This document shows, one piece after another, positions 8,801 through 16,852 of a stretch of 20,171 bases of DNA (within the stretch, counting starts at the first letter, position 1; every line of letters begins with the position of its first letter). Both the position numbers and the translations under genes were made by a program. Source of the stretch: Chara braunii (taxonomy: Eukaryota > Streptophyta > Charophyceae > Charales > Characeae); contig BFEA01000077.1 in NCBI GenBank assembly GCA_003427395.1, positions 709,020 to 729,190 on the forward strand, read 5' to 3'. The notes below the pieces were generated by a model. It had not been told where the DNA came from and did no database searches. It saw only the letters and a list, made by a program, of their open reading frames with translations.

Positions 8801-8946
8801 GGGTTGCTGCTGATGTCAACAGTTGCATTGTCATTTAGTAGGCTGTAGTAGCTGCGTAGAAGTATGCTGGGCGCTGAGCGCCAAGTAGGAGTGTGAAGGG
8901 ACTGGACTCTTGTGTTGGTGTGGAGAGAGCATGCTCTCCTCGACAT
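5880..8946 (-). CDS. Five-exon host gene, product unidentified, about 205 residues
   Basis: Proposed exons on the minus strand: 8946-8756, 7959-7840, 6380-6298, 6219-6053, 5936-5880. They total 618 nt (205 codons plus TGA). Junctions seen: ACAAG|GTAAGT; TTTTTTCAG|TTT; GACAG|GTAACG; GTTTCCCAG|CAT; AGA|GTGAGC; CTGAG|ACT; CACAG|GTAGGG; ATCCTAG|CTC. Phases agree at every junction. The ATG at 8946-8944 has A at -3. The first 44 or so residues have no Asp or Glu, are rich in Ser/Arg/Thr and include LLRSYYS, resembling an organelle import peptide with a likely cut near Arg32-Ser. The rest is mixed, with FGRR and SLYRKDF segments, and ends in a short hydrophobic stretch (LLSLLYSMG). I do not recognise the family; a loose likeness of the C-terminus to PEX11-type proteins is too weak to name it. 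Intron 2 carries a LINE. The 78-nt third intron contains an in-frame TGA, so its splicing decides whether the protein is full length. Confidence 0.6.
6220..6297 (-). other. 78-nt candidate intron containing an in-frame TGA
   Basis: The same reading frame runs from 6380 to 6053 except for a TGA at 6223-6221. The simplest way to remove it is a 78-nt intron with donor AGA|GTGAGC (GT at 6297) and acceptor CTGAG|AC (AG ending at 6220), with a CTCTGAC branch-like motif inside. Its length is a multiple of three, so retention keeps frame but stops translation after about 156 residues. The acceptor has a poor pyrimidine tract. The alternative is a nonsense mutation (for example CGA to TGA) in one continuous exon, which would make the gene a pseudogene. 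Confidence 0.45.
6415..6425. repeat. Target-site duplication, 5' copy
   Basis: GGAAATGAATT here is identical to 7785-7795 on the other side of the LINE. An 11-bp perfect direct repeat directly abutting a poly(A) tail is the mark of target-primed reverse transcription. Confidence 0.9.
6426..7466 (+). pseudogene. LINE ORF2 C-terminal fragment with zf-RVT-like domain
   Basis: The fragment is read in two frames: 6426 to about 6870, then the frame of 6732-7466 to a TGA at 7466. A frameshift lies somewhere in 6780-6875. The second part has the region that follows plant LINE reverse transcriptases: an RSMQWLIVHASLPVN segment, a CRLC zinc-ligand pair, then PHCLLYW and WIWNKV. In typical zf-RVT domains a Cys follows the His-containing HL..C stretch; here a Trp stands at the expected position, so the last zinc ligand may be lost. 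The ATG at 6419 belongs to the target duplication, not to the LINE. No catalytic reverse transcriptase motif is present, so the fragment cannot be active. Confidence 0.75.
6426..7784 (+). mobile_element. 5'-truncated LINE (non-LTR retrotransposon) insertion
   Basis: The 1,359-bp insertion is bounded by the 11-bp duplication GGAAATGAATT and ends in an A15 tail (7770-7784). It keeps only the C-terminal part of ORF2 and a 3' UTR of about 300 bp. The endonuclease and reverse transcriptase are missing, as expected when reverse transcription stops early. It sits in intron 2 of the minus-strand gene in opposite orientation, about 45 bp upstream (in gene sense) of the exon 3 acceptor. Without it the intron would be about 90 bp. 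The intact duplication suggests a fairly young insertion, although the reading frame is already broken. Confidence 0.88.
7785..7795. repeat. Target-site duplication, 3' copy
   Basis: GGAAATGAATT follows the A15 tail directly and matches 6415-6425 exactly. Confidence 0.9.
8148..8195. repeat. 25-bp tandem duplication with internal hairpin
   Basis: TGCCCGCCCTAAGTGAAGGCGG occurs at 8148 and again at 8173, a period of 25 bp. Each copy pairs CCGCC with GGCGG around a short loop. It lies in intron 1 of the minus-strand gene. Confidence 0.8.
8470..8529. repeat. Nested hairpin in intron 1
   Basis: The inner stem is CTCTTTCC (8495-8502) with GGAAAGAG (8508-8515) around ATAAA. The outer stem is CAGCCAGG (8470-8477) with CCTGGCTG (8522-8529). 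The two stems are separated by unequal internal loops (17 and 6 nt). The 60-nt fold is within the size range of a small-RNA precursor, but the large asymmetric loop argues against a classical microRNA. Confidence 0.55.
8724..8741. repeat. (GAT)6 microsatellite
   Basis: Six GAT units lie just inside intron 1, about 15 bp beyond the exon 1 donor. Read on the minus strand this is ATC repeated. Confidence 0.85.
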
Positions 8947-9178
8947 TGGTTGTCAGTACTATGAACCTCCATTGGTGTATTATTGGTGCAATGCTGCTCT
9001 TTGGACACAGTGTGACTATCTGGCTTTCAATGTGATGGTGTAATCTGGAATTGTCATCTCGCTATTGCTTATTTTCCTTGCAATTTGGTATCGGAGCTGG
9101 TTCATATTGCGCTTCATTGGTTCTTCGCAATAGCTATTGGTGCTTCGCATGAGGTGTGGGGCAGTGATAAGGCATTGG
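8945..9178 (-). promoter_or_regulatory. CCAAT-box cluster upstream of the five-exon gene
   Basis: ATTGG on the plus strand (CCAAT on the gene's strand) occurs at 8945-8949, 8971-8975, 8982-8986, 9116-9120, 9136-9140 and 9174-9178. Six copies in 234 bp, against well under one expected per strand, point to NF-Y type binding. The copy at 8945 overlaps the ATG and is probably incidental. No clear TATA box is seen at the usual distance; a TTAATATATC lies about 330 bp upstream of the ATG (plus 9275-9286). The start of transcription cannot be fixed. Confidence 0.4.
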
Positions 9179-9179
9179 C

Positions 9180-10340
9180 GTTGAACATTAGGCGGCCCAG
9201 GGTGGTGTGGGCGCTCCAGGGAGCTATGTGGTGACATATGGGATGTATGCTGGATGATGAGAGCTCGCTGATGTGATATATTAAGCCGAGGTGGAACGAC
9301 ATTCTGCTGTTGGTTGTGCCGAGGCAAAGACCGGTCATCATAATTGCACATCAGGTTACCGGTGAGAAATCTGTGGTTGTGGGCAGCATTATGAGGTACG
9401 TTGCTCTCTTCCTTATCTACCCTCTTCATTGCTTCTTACCGTGAGGAAGTGAGTTCTGTCTTGAGAGTCCTCTCGATGTGAGGTGTCGCGAGCGCTCAAC
9501 CTTGAGAGTCGACATTCTTCCTGGGCAGCAAGCTGGTGGGAGACGGGTGTAGCCTCTGAAGGGCCCTGGACGAAGCACTCGGGTCACGGTCACCATGCGA
9601 ACCCGCTGGGACTAGTACACGCATGCTTGGGCAGCAAGTCCTTGGTTCTGCTGCTTGCGCAATAGAGGTCATGCAGGGCATGCCAGCCCTTTGGACAGAC
9701 GCTTACCAGACCGTCTTTAAATATTTATGGTTGCGGACTTGGTGTTGAATTTGACTATGATCGTCGTCCTGTCTACGACGTTAAATAATTCCTGAGGAGA
9801 TGGGGCCTCTCCTTAAATCCCTCCTGATCAGCCAGATCAAACCAAGTGGAAGGCTCGTTGCATGCGAGGATAAATAAAGTGCAGGGGCTGGCAAGTTCGA
9901 CGTTGACTTGGGGCATAGGGGTGGGCCGAATTGCACACCTTCAGACACGCTGCTCAACCAGATGCTCAGGACGTTGTAACAAAGCGACCACTCAAGAAGG
10001 ATACAGTGGGAGGGGGGATTCAGATAATAATTCACAGTGGCTATAATTAGACAATCTGCCATCCAGTGTTCATCTCCAACAAGAGATGTTATTTTGTTTT
10101 GATTACACGGACTTGTCTAACAACTGACAGACAACTACAGACAGACTAGGTCTTTGTTGTTATGCTATCTGTATTAGAGTAATCTAAAAATAGATTTAAT
10201 ATATCATGTAGGACCTGACATTAGTTGTAATTACATCACCTAACTGTTTTTGTTCCATCCGACCAAAATTAGTAATGATTCATAATCGGTTGTGTGTCAG
10301 GCTAAGGTAGGATTCAGTGTGGATTCTAGTTTAGATCACA
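9180..10340. other. Gene-poor stretch between host gene and gypsy element
   Basis: No gene is supported. The stretch should contain the 5' end of the plus-strand gypsy element, but I found neither an LTR end nor a primer-binding site I trust. It has a small hairpin (CGTCGT, 9762-9767, with ACGACG, 9775-9780) and an AT-rich part near 10,090-10,290. Open frames of up to 137 codons on the minus strand look incidental. Confidence 0.4.
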
Positions 10341-10386
10341 CACACTGTAGCTCCTGAGTGATGCAAACACTAGTGAGGAGCTGTTA

Positions 10387-12185
10387 GTGGACGACCGTAG
10401 GACTACTTGTAGGACTGCTCGAAGTCGACCCTTGACATTCTTGGAGTTAGGTCCAGGAGACGAGAGAAGATTGCGGAGAGAGGCTAGAGAGAGAGCAGCG
10501 ACAAGGAGAGCGAGGGCGGCTGAGGATAGTGTCAGGACTAGAGTTTCAGCTAGTACCGGTGCAACCATGGCTACTTCATCTATGTCGCAAACCTCTTCAC
10601 AGTCCACTTCGTCAGGAGTCAGTCAGAGTGGTTCTCAGGGGTCCATTAGTCAGATTGCTAGCTTGCGAATCAGCCAACAGATTCAACTCACGGCGGAGGA
10701 TTTAGAAATCCGTCAAGCAGAAGAACTTCAAGATGAGCTACAGCGGCAGCTGGATGAAGCAGAAGAGAGGAGAAGAAAAGCCATACTTAGAAAGGCTAGA
10801 CTAGGGAGTAGAATGCAGGAGCTAGGCAGGCTGGAAGGACTACATGAGGCGGCATTAGATCTTGTTGTTCGTGTGCTACGTAGTGCCTTACTTTTAGTGG
10901 CTGAAGCGCAGAACGTCCAGCAGGAATTGCTGGCCGAATTGGTGGCAGGCCAAAAACAAATCCTGGCTGAACTTCGGGCTCCTCGTACAATGATGAGGCA
11001 GCCACAGTTTGTTGTAGTTCCCCCTGCAGGTGCGGGTCCTTCATCGATGTCGCAACACATAGGGCCAACTTTTTCTCCTATGTTTGGCATACCTCCTCCA
11101 GGTGTAATAGCAACTAGTGGTCCGGTTCATAGAGTCTCAGCCGTACCATCTACGACAGTGGTCACTACAGTCCCACTGACAAGCCAGGCCCAGGTTAGTA
11201 TGCAACAACCTGTTTCAGTGGCTATGCAGCCGCTGCAGCAAGCCCTTGGGCCCATGCAGCCTATGCAGTGGATGCCTAAGATACCTTTGATGAGTCCCAA
11301 GCCCTTCTCTGGTGATAGAAAGAAGGATGAGGACTCGACACCTGGATGAGGACTTATGTGAGGCACAAGCTCACCCGGCCAGAGCAAGAAGTTGCAGTGG
11401 CTGCCTCCTTTTTAGAGGGGTCAGCAGCCCGCTGGTTGAATGGCTTAGTGCAGCAGCAGGGCTACGGTCAAAACTTCGATGCCTGGGCACAGGCCTAGAC
11501 ATTGGAAGAGTTCGTACAGTCCGTACATAACAGGTGGCATGACCCGCAAGGGGCTCAGAAGGTCGTCGATGCTATCAACAGTCTTTGTTCTCGCAGGTTC
11601 AAGAATGTTAGAGAGCTAACGGACACTGTAGAACGTTTACTCGTGGTACCTGGTGTGCGTTTTGACCAGCAGGTTCTGGATTACCTAAGGTGCCTACCTG
11701 CAGAGGTAAGGACCAAGTTGGTTGAGGCATCTCATGATGGTAGGAGGAGACTTCCCCAGGACTGGAAGAAGAAGGGTCAGTTGATGTTCGTTGACCATGA
11801 TGGTCAAACAACGATTATTGACGATTTCCCAGATCTTGGGGAGGTGACAGAGCAGGATGGGGCCAGCGAGACTTCGGATGGGGGAGTCATGGCACCTATC
11901 AAAGAAAAGGCTAGGGGGACCGGGAAGAAGAAGGTAGTACGGTCCACGGGTCAGGGCGACCAAGGGACACCCGCATGGGTGAAGATTGCTTTAGATTACG
12001 AGGTGTGGAGGGACCGAGTTGCCAGGGGCACATGCATGAACTGTGGCAACTATGGCCACGCGTCACGGACATGCCGAGGCAAGAAGGTCACAACGAAGGT
12101 CGCCTCGCCAACAGTGGTGGGCTTATCTTCGAACCCTGGTAGTGCTTCTGCGAGCACTTCGCAGGGAAACTCCTCGGGCCAGTAG
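10387..12185 (+). pseudogene. gag: gag of plus-strand gypsy element (frameshift and stop)
   Basis: The frame is open from a TAG just upstream of 10,340. The first ATG is at 10,567 (MATSSMSQTSS...), preceded by an open Arg/Glu-rich leader. A Ser/Gln-rich N-terminus is followed by an alpha-helical Glu/Arg/Leu-rich segment (about 10,690-10,990) likely to form a coiled coil, then a Pro/Gln/Met-rich linker. Near 11,335 the frame slips by one base (a C appears lost between GAC and TCGAC) and the capsid-like region continues in the next frame. That frame holds a TAG at 11496-11498 and then stays open from 11,499 to 12,185. A CCHC zinc knuckle (C-X2-C-X4-H-X4-C) is intact at 12033-12074. No slippery heptamer sits at the shift, so I read it as a mutation, not programmed frameshifting. 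Confidence 0.75.
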
Positions 12186-12868
12186 GAGTGTTAGCCGCTC
12201 TTACTCGCGCTGAAGTGGTTACGTTGCCTTCCCCACTTCAGGCGTTGGCCAAGGCTAGTGACCCACGTATCGCCCCGCAGACACATTCAGACCCGCCGAC
12301 GCTCTGTTCGAGAGATGTGTCTGAGGCCCTAGAAGAGTTAGAGACTGAACGGTCAGGAAAGGACCCCAGGGACTCTTGGGCGATGATAAGTAGAGGTCCA
12401 AAGGGTGAACATTTCGTGGTAGAGGTTGATGTAGAGCATAATTGTAGCTTCTACGCTGGCCAACAAGCACCAAATGGTAGTGAAAGACTATGTTAAGGAC
12501 ATAGCCTGCACCTTCTCCTATGGAGGAGGGGAAGTGATCCACAAGATCTCCTTCCTGGTTAGCGACGAACTGCCATTCGATATGCTACTGGCATGTACTA
12601 CCTCGAAGTCTCGCAACCGCAATTTGACTGGGATAGAAAGGTGTTGATACACAAGTTGCCAAATGGTAGGACCGTTAGGCTCCAGAAGTACAAGGCTAGC
12701 AGTCTAGTGGAGAACTGCGGCTGCATGTGCGCTTCTTCTTTCTATAACTATTACAAGCAGAATCGCGAGGAGGGCATGTATCTAGTGTTTGTCTCTGAGA
12801 AAGGGGAGGCCGTTAAATCACCCTCAGAGATAGAAAAAGTCATCGCTCAATATTCAAACTTTTTTTAG
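12186..12868 (+). pseudogene. Aspartic protease region, active site deleted
   Basis: The expected retropepsin pieces are partly visible: an AMISRGPKGEHFVVEVDVE strand at about 12,380-12,440, a KISFLVSDELPFDMLLG segment near 12,540-12,590 and a FDWDRKVLIHKLPNG segment after it. They lie in different frames, with breaks near 12,470 and 12,590. The catalytic D-[ST]-G that should follow the first strand is absent, replaced by a short unrelated stretch, consistent with a deletion. A linker follows and the frame ends at TAG 12866-12868 after a T7 run. The same frame resumes as reverse transcriptase, so this stop probably arose by mutation. Confidence 0.65.
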
Positions 12869-12931
12869 GAGCCCATCGGCGTTATAGAAAGGGAGGTTGT
12901 CCATGCAATAGAGGTTATCCCAGGTAGTAAG

Positions 12932-15463
12932 GTGCCTAGAGGACGAATCTATAGGACGTCTCCTGTGGAGTTAGATGAGCTTCGCCACCAGCTCAAGGAG
13001 CTCACAGAGAAGGGATGGATCCGGCCTAGTACCTCCCCTTACGGTGCGCCAGTCTTATTTGTCCCAAAGAAGGGAGGTCCATTAAGGATGTGCATTGACT
13101 ATAGGGGCCTCAATGCCATCACCGTAAAGAACGTCGAGCCCCTACCCCACATCGACGACCTCTTGGATAGAGTGCAGGGATGCCGGTACTTCACCAAGAT
13201 AGATCTGAAGTCCGGATACCATCAAATTGTCGTTAGACCTGAGGACCAGCACAAAACCGCATTTCAGACCAGGTACGGTCTGTACGAGTTTGTGGTGATG
13301 CCCTTTGGTCTATGCAATGCACCTGGTACATTCCAGCACACGATGAACAGGATATTTCATGACTACTTAGACAAGTTTATCGTCGTGTACCTCGATGATA
13401 TTTTTATCTTTAGTAGGACTGTAGAGGAGCACGTTGTGCACTTGAAAATAGTGCTAGGTCTCTTACGACAGCACCAGTACAAGGTAAACTTGGACAAATG
13501 CGAGTTTGGTTGCACCAAGATCTTGTACTTGGGTCAGGAAATCTCAGCAGATGGATTGAGGCCGGAAGATGCCAAGGTGGCCAGCATACGTGACTGGCCA
13601 AGACCTCAGACTGTTACTGAGGTCAGATCGTTTTTTAGGATGACGGGCTACCATCGTCCGTTTGTGAAGAACTATAGTACTATAGATTCCCCATTAACGG
13701 ATCTAACTCGACTTGACACCCCTTGGGAGTGGACTGAAGAGTTTGAGGCAAGCTTCAAGAAACTGAAGTATGCTCTAACACACTATGAAGTTCTCAAACT
13801 TCCTGATCCTGACAAACCGTTTGTTGTGACCACAGATGCCAACCAATATGGCATAGGTGCGGTCCTTGCGCAACAGGAGGGGCCAAAGTTGAGACCGATC
13901 GAGTATATGAGTAAAAATATGCCTTCCCAGAAGTTAGCTAAGTCCACGTATGAGAGAGAACTCTACGCCCTGTACAGAGCGCTTGTTCATTGGAGACACT
14001 ACCTCCTAGGGAGATTCTTCTATGTGAGGTCGGACCATGAGACTTTGCGCTGGATTAAGACACAGCCTGTTCTGTCGGACGCACTCAAAAGATGGATTCA
14101 ACTGATAGACATGTATGACTATCAACTTGATCCTATCAAGGGTACGTACAACAAAGTGGCTGATGCATTATCGCGAAGGGCAGACTATTTGGGCGCGCTA
14201 GTCACTGAGTTTTGCATATCAGACGAACTCACTCGACCACTGGTGGAAGCCTATTGGGGAGATCCAGTTATGTCAGAGATCATCCGTAGATTCCAAGCAA
14301 AGGACAAAACGACTTTGGACGAATTTACGATGGTAGATGGCTTGCTGTTTCTCGAGAAGGCAGGGAATAAAAGATTCTGTGTCCCGTATAGTGAGTCTTT
14401 ACGTAGTTTATTTTTAGGCGAGTGTCATGACGCAACTGGTCATTTTGGATATAGAAAGACCTCAGCTAACCTAGTGCAAAGATTTTGGTGGCCCACTATG
14501 ATGCAAGATACGAGAAGGTATGTTGAAACTTGCCAGGTCTGTCAAAGGGACAAACCTAGAACTCAGGCTCCGCTTGGGCTCATCAAGCCCTTGCCGATTC
14601 CTGAAGGTCCTGGTCAAAGTGTGTCCATGGACTTCATGGATACTCTTGTGACCAGTAAGTCTGGAAAGAGGCATATCTTCGTGATAGTGGACCGCTTTAC
14701 TAAATATGCAAGACTGATCGTTATGCCAGAAACTGCGAAAACTGACTATGTCATCAAACTGTTCCTGGATCACTGGGTTAGGGATTTTGGACTACCCACA
14801 TCAATAGTGAGTGATAGGGATGTTAGGTTTACCAGTGAACTGTGGCAGGCAACTACTGAACAAATGGGAACCAAGCTCCAAATGACTTCAGGGAATCACC
14901 CTGAGTCAAATGGTCAGGCAGAGCAGATGAACCGGGTAGTACAGCACCTACTTCGGGATTATATTAAGCCAAGTCAGGATGACTGGGACGAACAGTTACC
15001 TCTCGTCGCCAGCCTTTACAATATCATTGTGCATAGTACTACGGGTATGACTCCCAACCAGCTACATCTTGGTTGGAAACCCAGAACTGCGCTTGACTTT
15101 CTGCTACCGGAAAGGCAACCCACTGCAGCCCCTGGCAGCATAGAGTATGCTATCAAGTATGAACAGATGCTGCTGAAGGCATTGGAACATATTAAGAAGT
15201 CTCAAGATGCTATGATGCATCTGAGAACAAACATAGATAGGGATCTCAAGAAAACTGATGCCACAGTACTTTGGGCCCTGGGAGATCTTAGATATTGTAG
15301 GGGATCAACTGGATCAGCCTTCATATGTGATTCGCATCCCTGCACACTTGCGGACTTACCCTGTTTTCCATGCATCCAAGCTGGCACCTTTCGCTGCCAC
15401 AGACCAGGTTCCCTTTCGGAGATCAATGCTGCCCCCAACCATGGATGGCGAAGTGGACATTGA
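12932..15463 (+). CDS. pol: gypsy reverse transcriptase-RNase H-integrase
   Basis: The open frame has 843 codons; residue numbers count from 12,932, where the first codon is GTG, so this is part of a polyprotein and not a true start. Reverse transcriptase: KGWIRPS and YGAPVLFV near 27-44, Asp91 in KIDLKSGYHQI, YLDD at 153-156. RNase H: D302 (TDAN), E343, D368 (SDHE), D411 (ADAL). Integrase: zinc ligands H499, H504, C534, C537, then catalytic D567, D628 and E664; the last two are spaced exactly D-35-E. All key residues are present. After about residue 773 the frame departs from the family because of a deletion and shift, and the last 70 or so residues are out-of-frame read-through. It would need the missing protease to act. 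The intact active sites suggest recent activity or complementation. Confidence 0.88.
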   Translation: MPRGRIYRTSPVELDELRHQLKELTEKGWIRPSTSPYGAPVLFVPKKGGPLRMCIDYRGLNAITVKNVEPLPHIDDLLDRVQGCRYFTKIDLKSGYHQIVVRPEDQHKTAFQTRYGLYEFVVMPFGLCNAPGTFQHTMNRIFHDYLDKFIVVYLDDIFIFSRTVEEHVVHLKIVLGLLRQHQYKVNLDKCEFGCTKILYLGQEISADGLRPEDAKVASIRDWPRPQTVTEVRSFFRMTGYHRPFVKNYSTIDSPLTDLTRLDTPWEWTEEFEASFKKLKYALTHYEVLKLPDPDKPFVVTTDANQYGIGAVLAQQEGPKLRPIEYMSKNMPSQKLAKSTYERELYALYRALVHWRHYLLGRFFYVRSDHETLRWIKTQPVLSDALKRWIQLIDMYDYQLDPIKGTYNKVADALSRRADYLGALVTEFCISDELTRPLVEAYWGDPVMSEIIRRFQAKDKTTLDEFTMVDGLLFLEKAGNKRFCVPYSESLRSLFLGECHDATGHFGYRKTSANLVQRFWWPTMMQDTRRYVETCQVCQRDKPRTQAPLGLIKPLPIPEGPGQSVSMDFMDTLVTSKSGKRHIFVIVDRFTKYARLIVMPETAKTDYVIKLFLDHWVRDFGLPTSIVSDRDVRFTSELWQATTEQMGTKLQMTSGNHPESNGQAEQMNRVVQHLLRDYIKPSQDDWDEQLPLVASLYNIIVHSTTGMTPNQLHLGWKPRTALDFLLPERQPTAAPGSIEYAIKYEQMLLKALEHIKKSQDAMMHLRTNIDRDLKKTDATVLWALGDLRYCRGSTGSAFICDSHPCTLADLPCFPCIQAGTFRCHRPGSLSEINAAPNHGWRSGH

Positions 15464-15575
15464 CCAGATTGTCGAGCACCGAGTGATGCCTGTTCCTCGA
15501 CCATCCGGCAGAGGACGCCCTCCCAAACCGAGAATGCAGTATCGTGTGAGCTTCAGACATCATCTGGATCTTCTT
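15255..15575 (+). pseudogene. Integrase C-terminal GPF/Y module and chromo-like tail, truncated
   Basis: In a frame shifted from pol, the sequence from 15,255 gives PQYFGPWEIL, then PSYVIRIPAHLRTYPVFHASKL, the GPF/Y module at the end of Ty3/gypsy integrases. It is followed by VDIDQIVEHR and a GRGRPPKPR stretch, where chromoviruses carry a chromodomain. The basic segment just upstream is missing, so a deletion at about 15,245-15,255 joins the two parts out of frame. The tail ends at the junction near 15,570 before any complete chromodomain. Confidence 0.65.
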
Positions 15576-15583
15576 CTTCTGGA
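15565..15583. other. Junction between two oppositely oriented gypsy elements
   Basis: Left of this point the plus strand reads as the C-terminal tail of one element. Right of it the minus strand reads as the reverse transcriptase start of another (IRPSSSPY then APVLFVQKK). The change falls in CTTCTTCTTCT (15570-15580), which both sides can share as microhomology. Both elements are cut here and neither has its 3' end. A rearrangement repaired by end joining, or a mis-join in assembly, would both look like this. A single N at 15,601 lies 20 bases away. Confidence 0.7.
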
Positions 15584-16766
15584 CGAAGAGAACCGGTGCT
15601 NCATATGGGGAGCTGCTAGGGCGGATCCAGCCCTTGGCAAACAAATCGTCGAGTTGTGCGCGAAGGACCTCAAGCTCCTCCACGCTCATGCGATAGATGC
15701 AACCTTTCGGCGGCACGACACCGGCCTCAAGAATGATCTCGTGAGAGATCGGCCAGTCCGGCACCACACCGGTAGGTGACTCGAAGATGTCAGCGAACTC
15801 GTCCAGCAACCGCACCACCCAGGGGTCAGAAGACAAGTTCGTGGGTGAAGCGTCCGCTACCGCGACGGTCCGTAGGAAACATAGGCCGATCTCCTCGGGC
15901 TGCTCGTAAGCGCAAGTCGCCCTGAATGATTTGGCCGTCACCACTTGGCACCGAATCGAAGGGTGCGTTAGAGGAATAGTACACGCCACTTCCGCGCCAA
16001 AGGCGTCACGAACGCTAAGAGTCCGCCGGTGGAAGTTGACCGTGTGATCTGCACTTGCAAGCCAAGGCATTCCCAGAATGATGTCGAAGTCCGTGTCCAG
16101 AATATCGAATGTCACCGGTTCGCATGCATGAGGTGCGAAATAAACCGGTACGGCCTCGATGTAACGGTCGAGAAGTTGCTGCGTCTTTCCATCCACCAAC
16201 TTGATCGCCGTCGGGTTTGCCTTCCTCCGAACTTGTGCGCCAAGGCCAGCCCTTTGCATAAAGGATTGGCTCATGAAATTGCGAGACGCGCCGCTATCCA
16301 GCAAAGCGCTGCAGGACGCTTGCCCAACTTGGATGCGGACATACATGAGCGGTGCGTTGTTGTCATCGTACCGCTGCGTGCGAAACTCGGGGGCCACCTT
16401 GGTAGTATACGCCAGGATGTCCCCCACTGCGACTTCGTCATCCGTCGGCGAAGTTGGTGGTGCATAGAAGGATAAGTAAGTGTGTAGATGAGCGCATAGT
16501 GCTGCGCATTGTGGTCCCATCAAGCGTCCCGTGGTCGGGAAAGGAAGCCATGCAAAGTCCTCGGACGTGAGCGGCTCCAATACCTCTATGTTGAACTCGC
16601 GCGTTGATTCCCGTGAAGAACCACTTGAAAACGACATGTCGCCGCTGTCGGACAGAGAAGAAACCGCACACACCTCTTGTCCTTGAGCTTGAGTACCCAG
16701 CTTAGGAACGAGTCGGGTAGCATAGTCCTCAAAAGATAGTAGAAGAGGAGGACTATCGACTTCCAC
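15575..16766 (-). pseudogene. pol: Second gypsy element: protease and start of reverse transcriptase
   Basis: The open frame on the minus strand begins at 16,766 with GTG (MEVDSPPLLL... in a scanner), so the true start is not known; it may be translated as a fusion or by frameshifting. Residues 1-140 form a linker rich in Ser, Glu and Pro. The retropepsin has its catalytic DSG at residues 157-159 (LLDSGAS) and the second conserved element IILGMPWL at about 229-236. Reverse transcriptase begins with PKGCIYRM, LFAKGWIRPSSSPY and APVLFV at about 353-395, then the element ends. Codon 389 contains the N at 15,601; glycine is usual there. No catalytic polymerase motif, RNase H or integrase remains. 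The protease looks intact, unlike that of the plus-strand element. Confidence 0.8.
15601..15601. other. Single ambiguous base (N)
   Basis: This is the only N in the window. It falls in a conserved glycine codon position of the minus-strand reverse transcriptase, 20 bases from the join of the two elements. It may mark disagreement between reads at a mis-assembled or collapsed repeat. Confidence 0.95.
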
Positions 16767-16852
16767 GTGCGCCTCAGAATGAAGGCCGGTTACTCACGAA
16801 GAAACCGGTTCCGGAGGCGTCGAGAGTGTTGTTGAGTCACTCTCGGCGGTGC

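Larger units (their letters stand above)
10340..15575 (+). mobile_element. Ty3/gypsy retroelement, truncated, defective
   Basis: The order gag, protease, reverse transcriptase, RNase H, integrase, GPF/Y-like tail is the Ty3/gypsy order (copia has integrase first). Coding starts by 10,567 and may begin upstream of it. The left LTR is not identified, and the right LTR is absent because the element stops at the junction near 15,575. Damage seen: a 1-nt frameshift near 11,335; TAG at 11496-11498; a broken protease lacking its active site; a frameshift near 12,590; TAG at 12866-12868; and a deletion/frameshift near 15,250. The polymerase-integrase frame is nevertheless long and conserved. Confidence 0.85.

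Noticed and set aside
5880-8946. Naming the host protein as a PEX11-like peroxisomal protein
   Set aside because: Only the hydrophobic C-terminal end is loosely similar. The N-terminal part lacks the PEX11 signature and looks like an import peptide.
9086-9098. TTGGTATCGGAGC on the plus strand, one mismatch from the initiator tRNA-Met primer-binding site
   Set aside because: It lies just upstream of the host gene's first exon. A plus-strand LTR ending here would have to overlap that exon, and gag is about 1.5 kb away. Probably chance, though I cannot exclude a solo remnant.
11330-11345. Programmed -1 frameshift in gag
   Set aside because: There is no slippery heptamer; a single-base loss explains the shift and a TAG follows downstream in the new frame.
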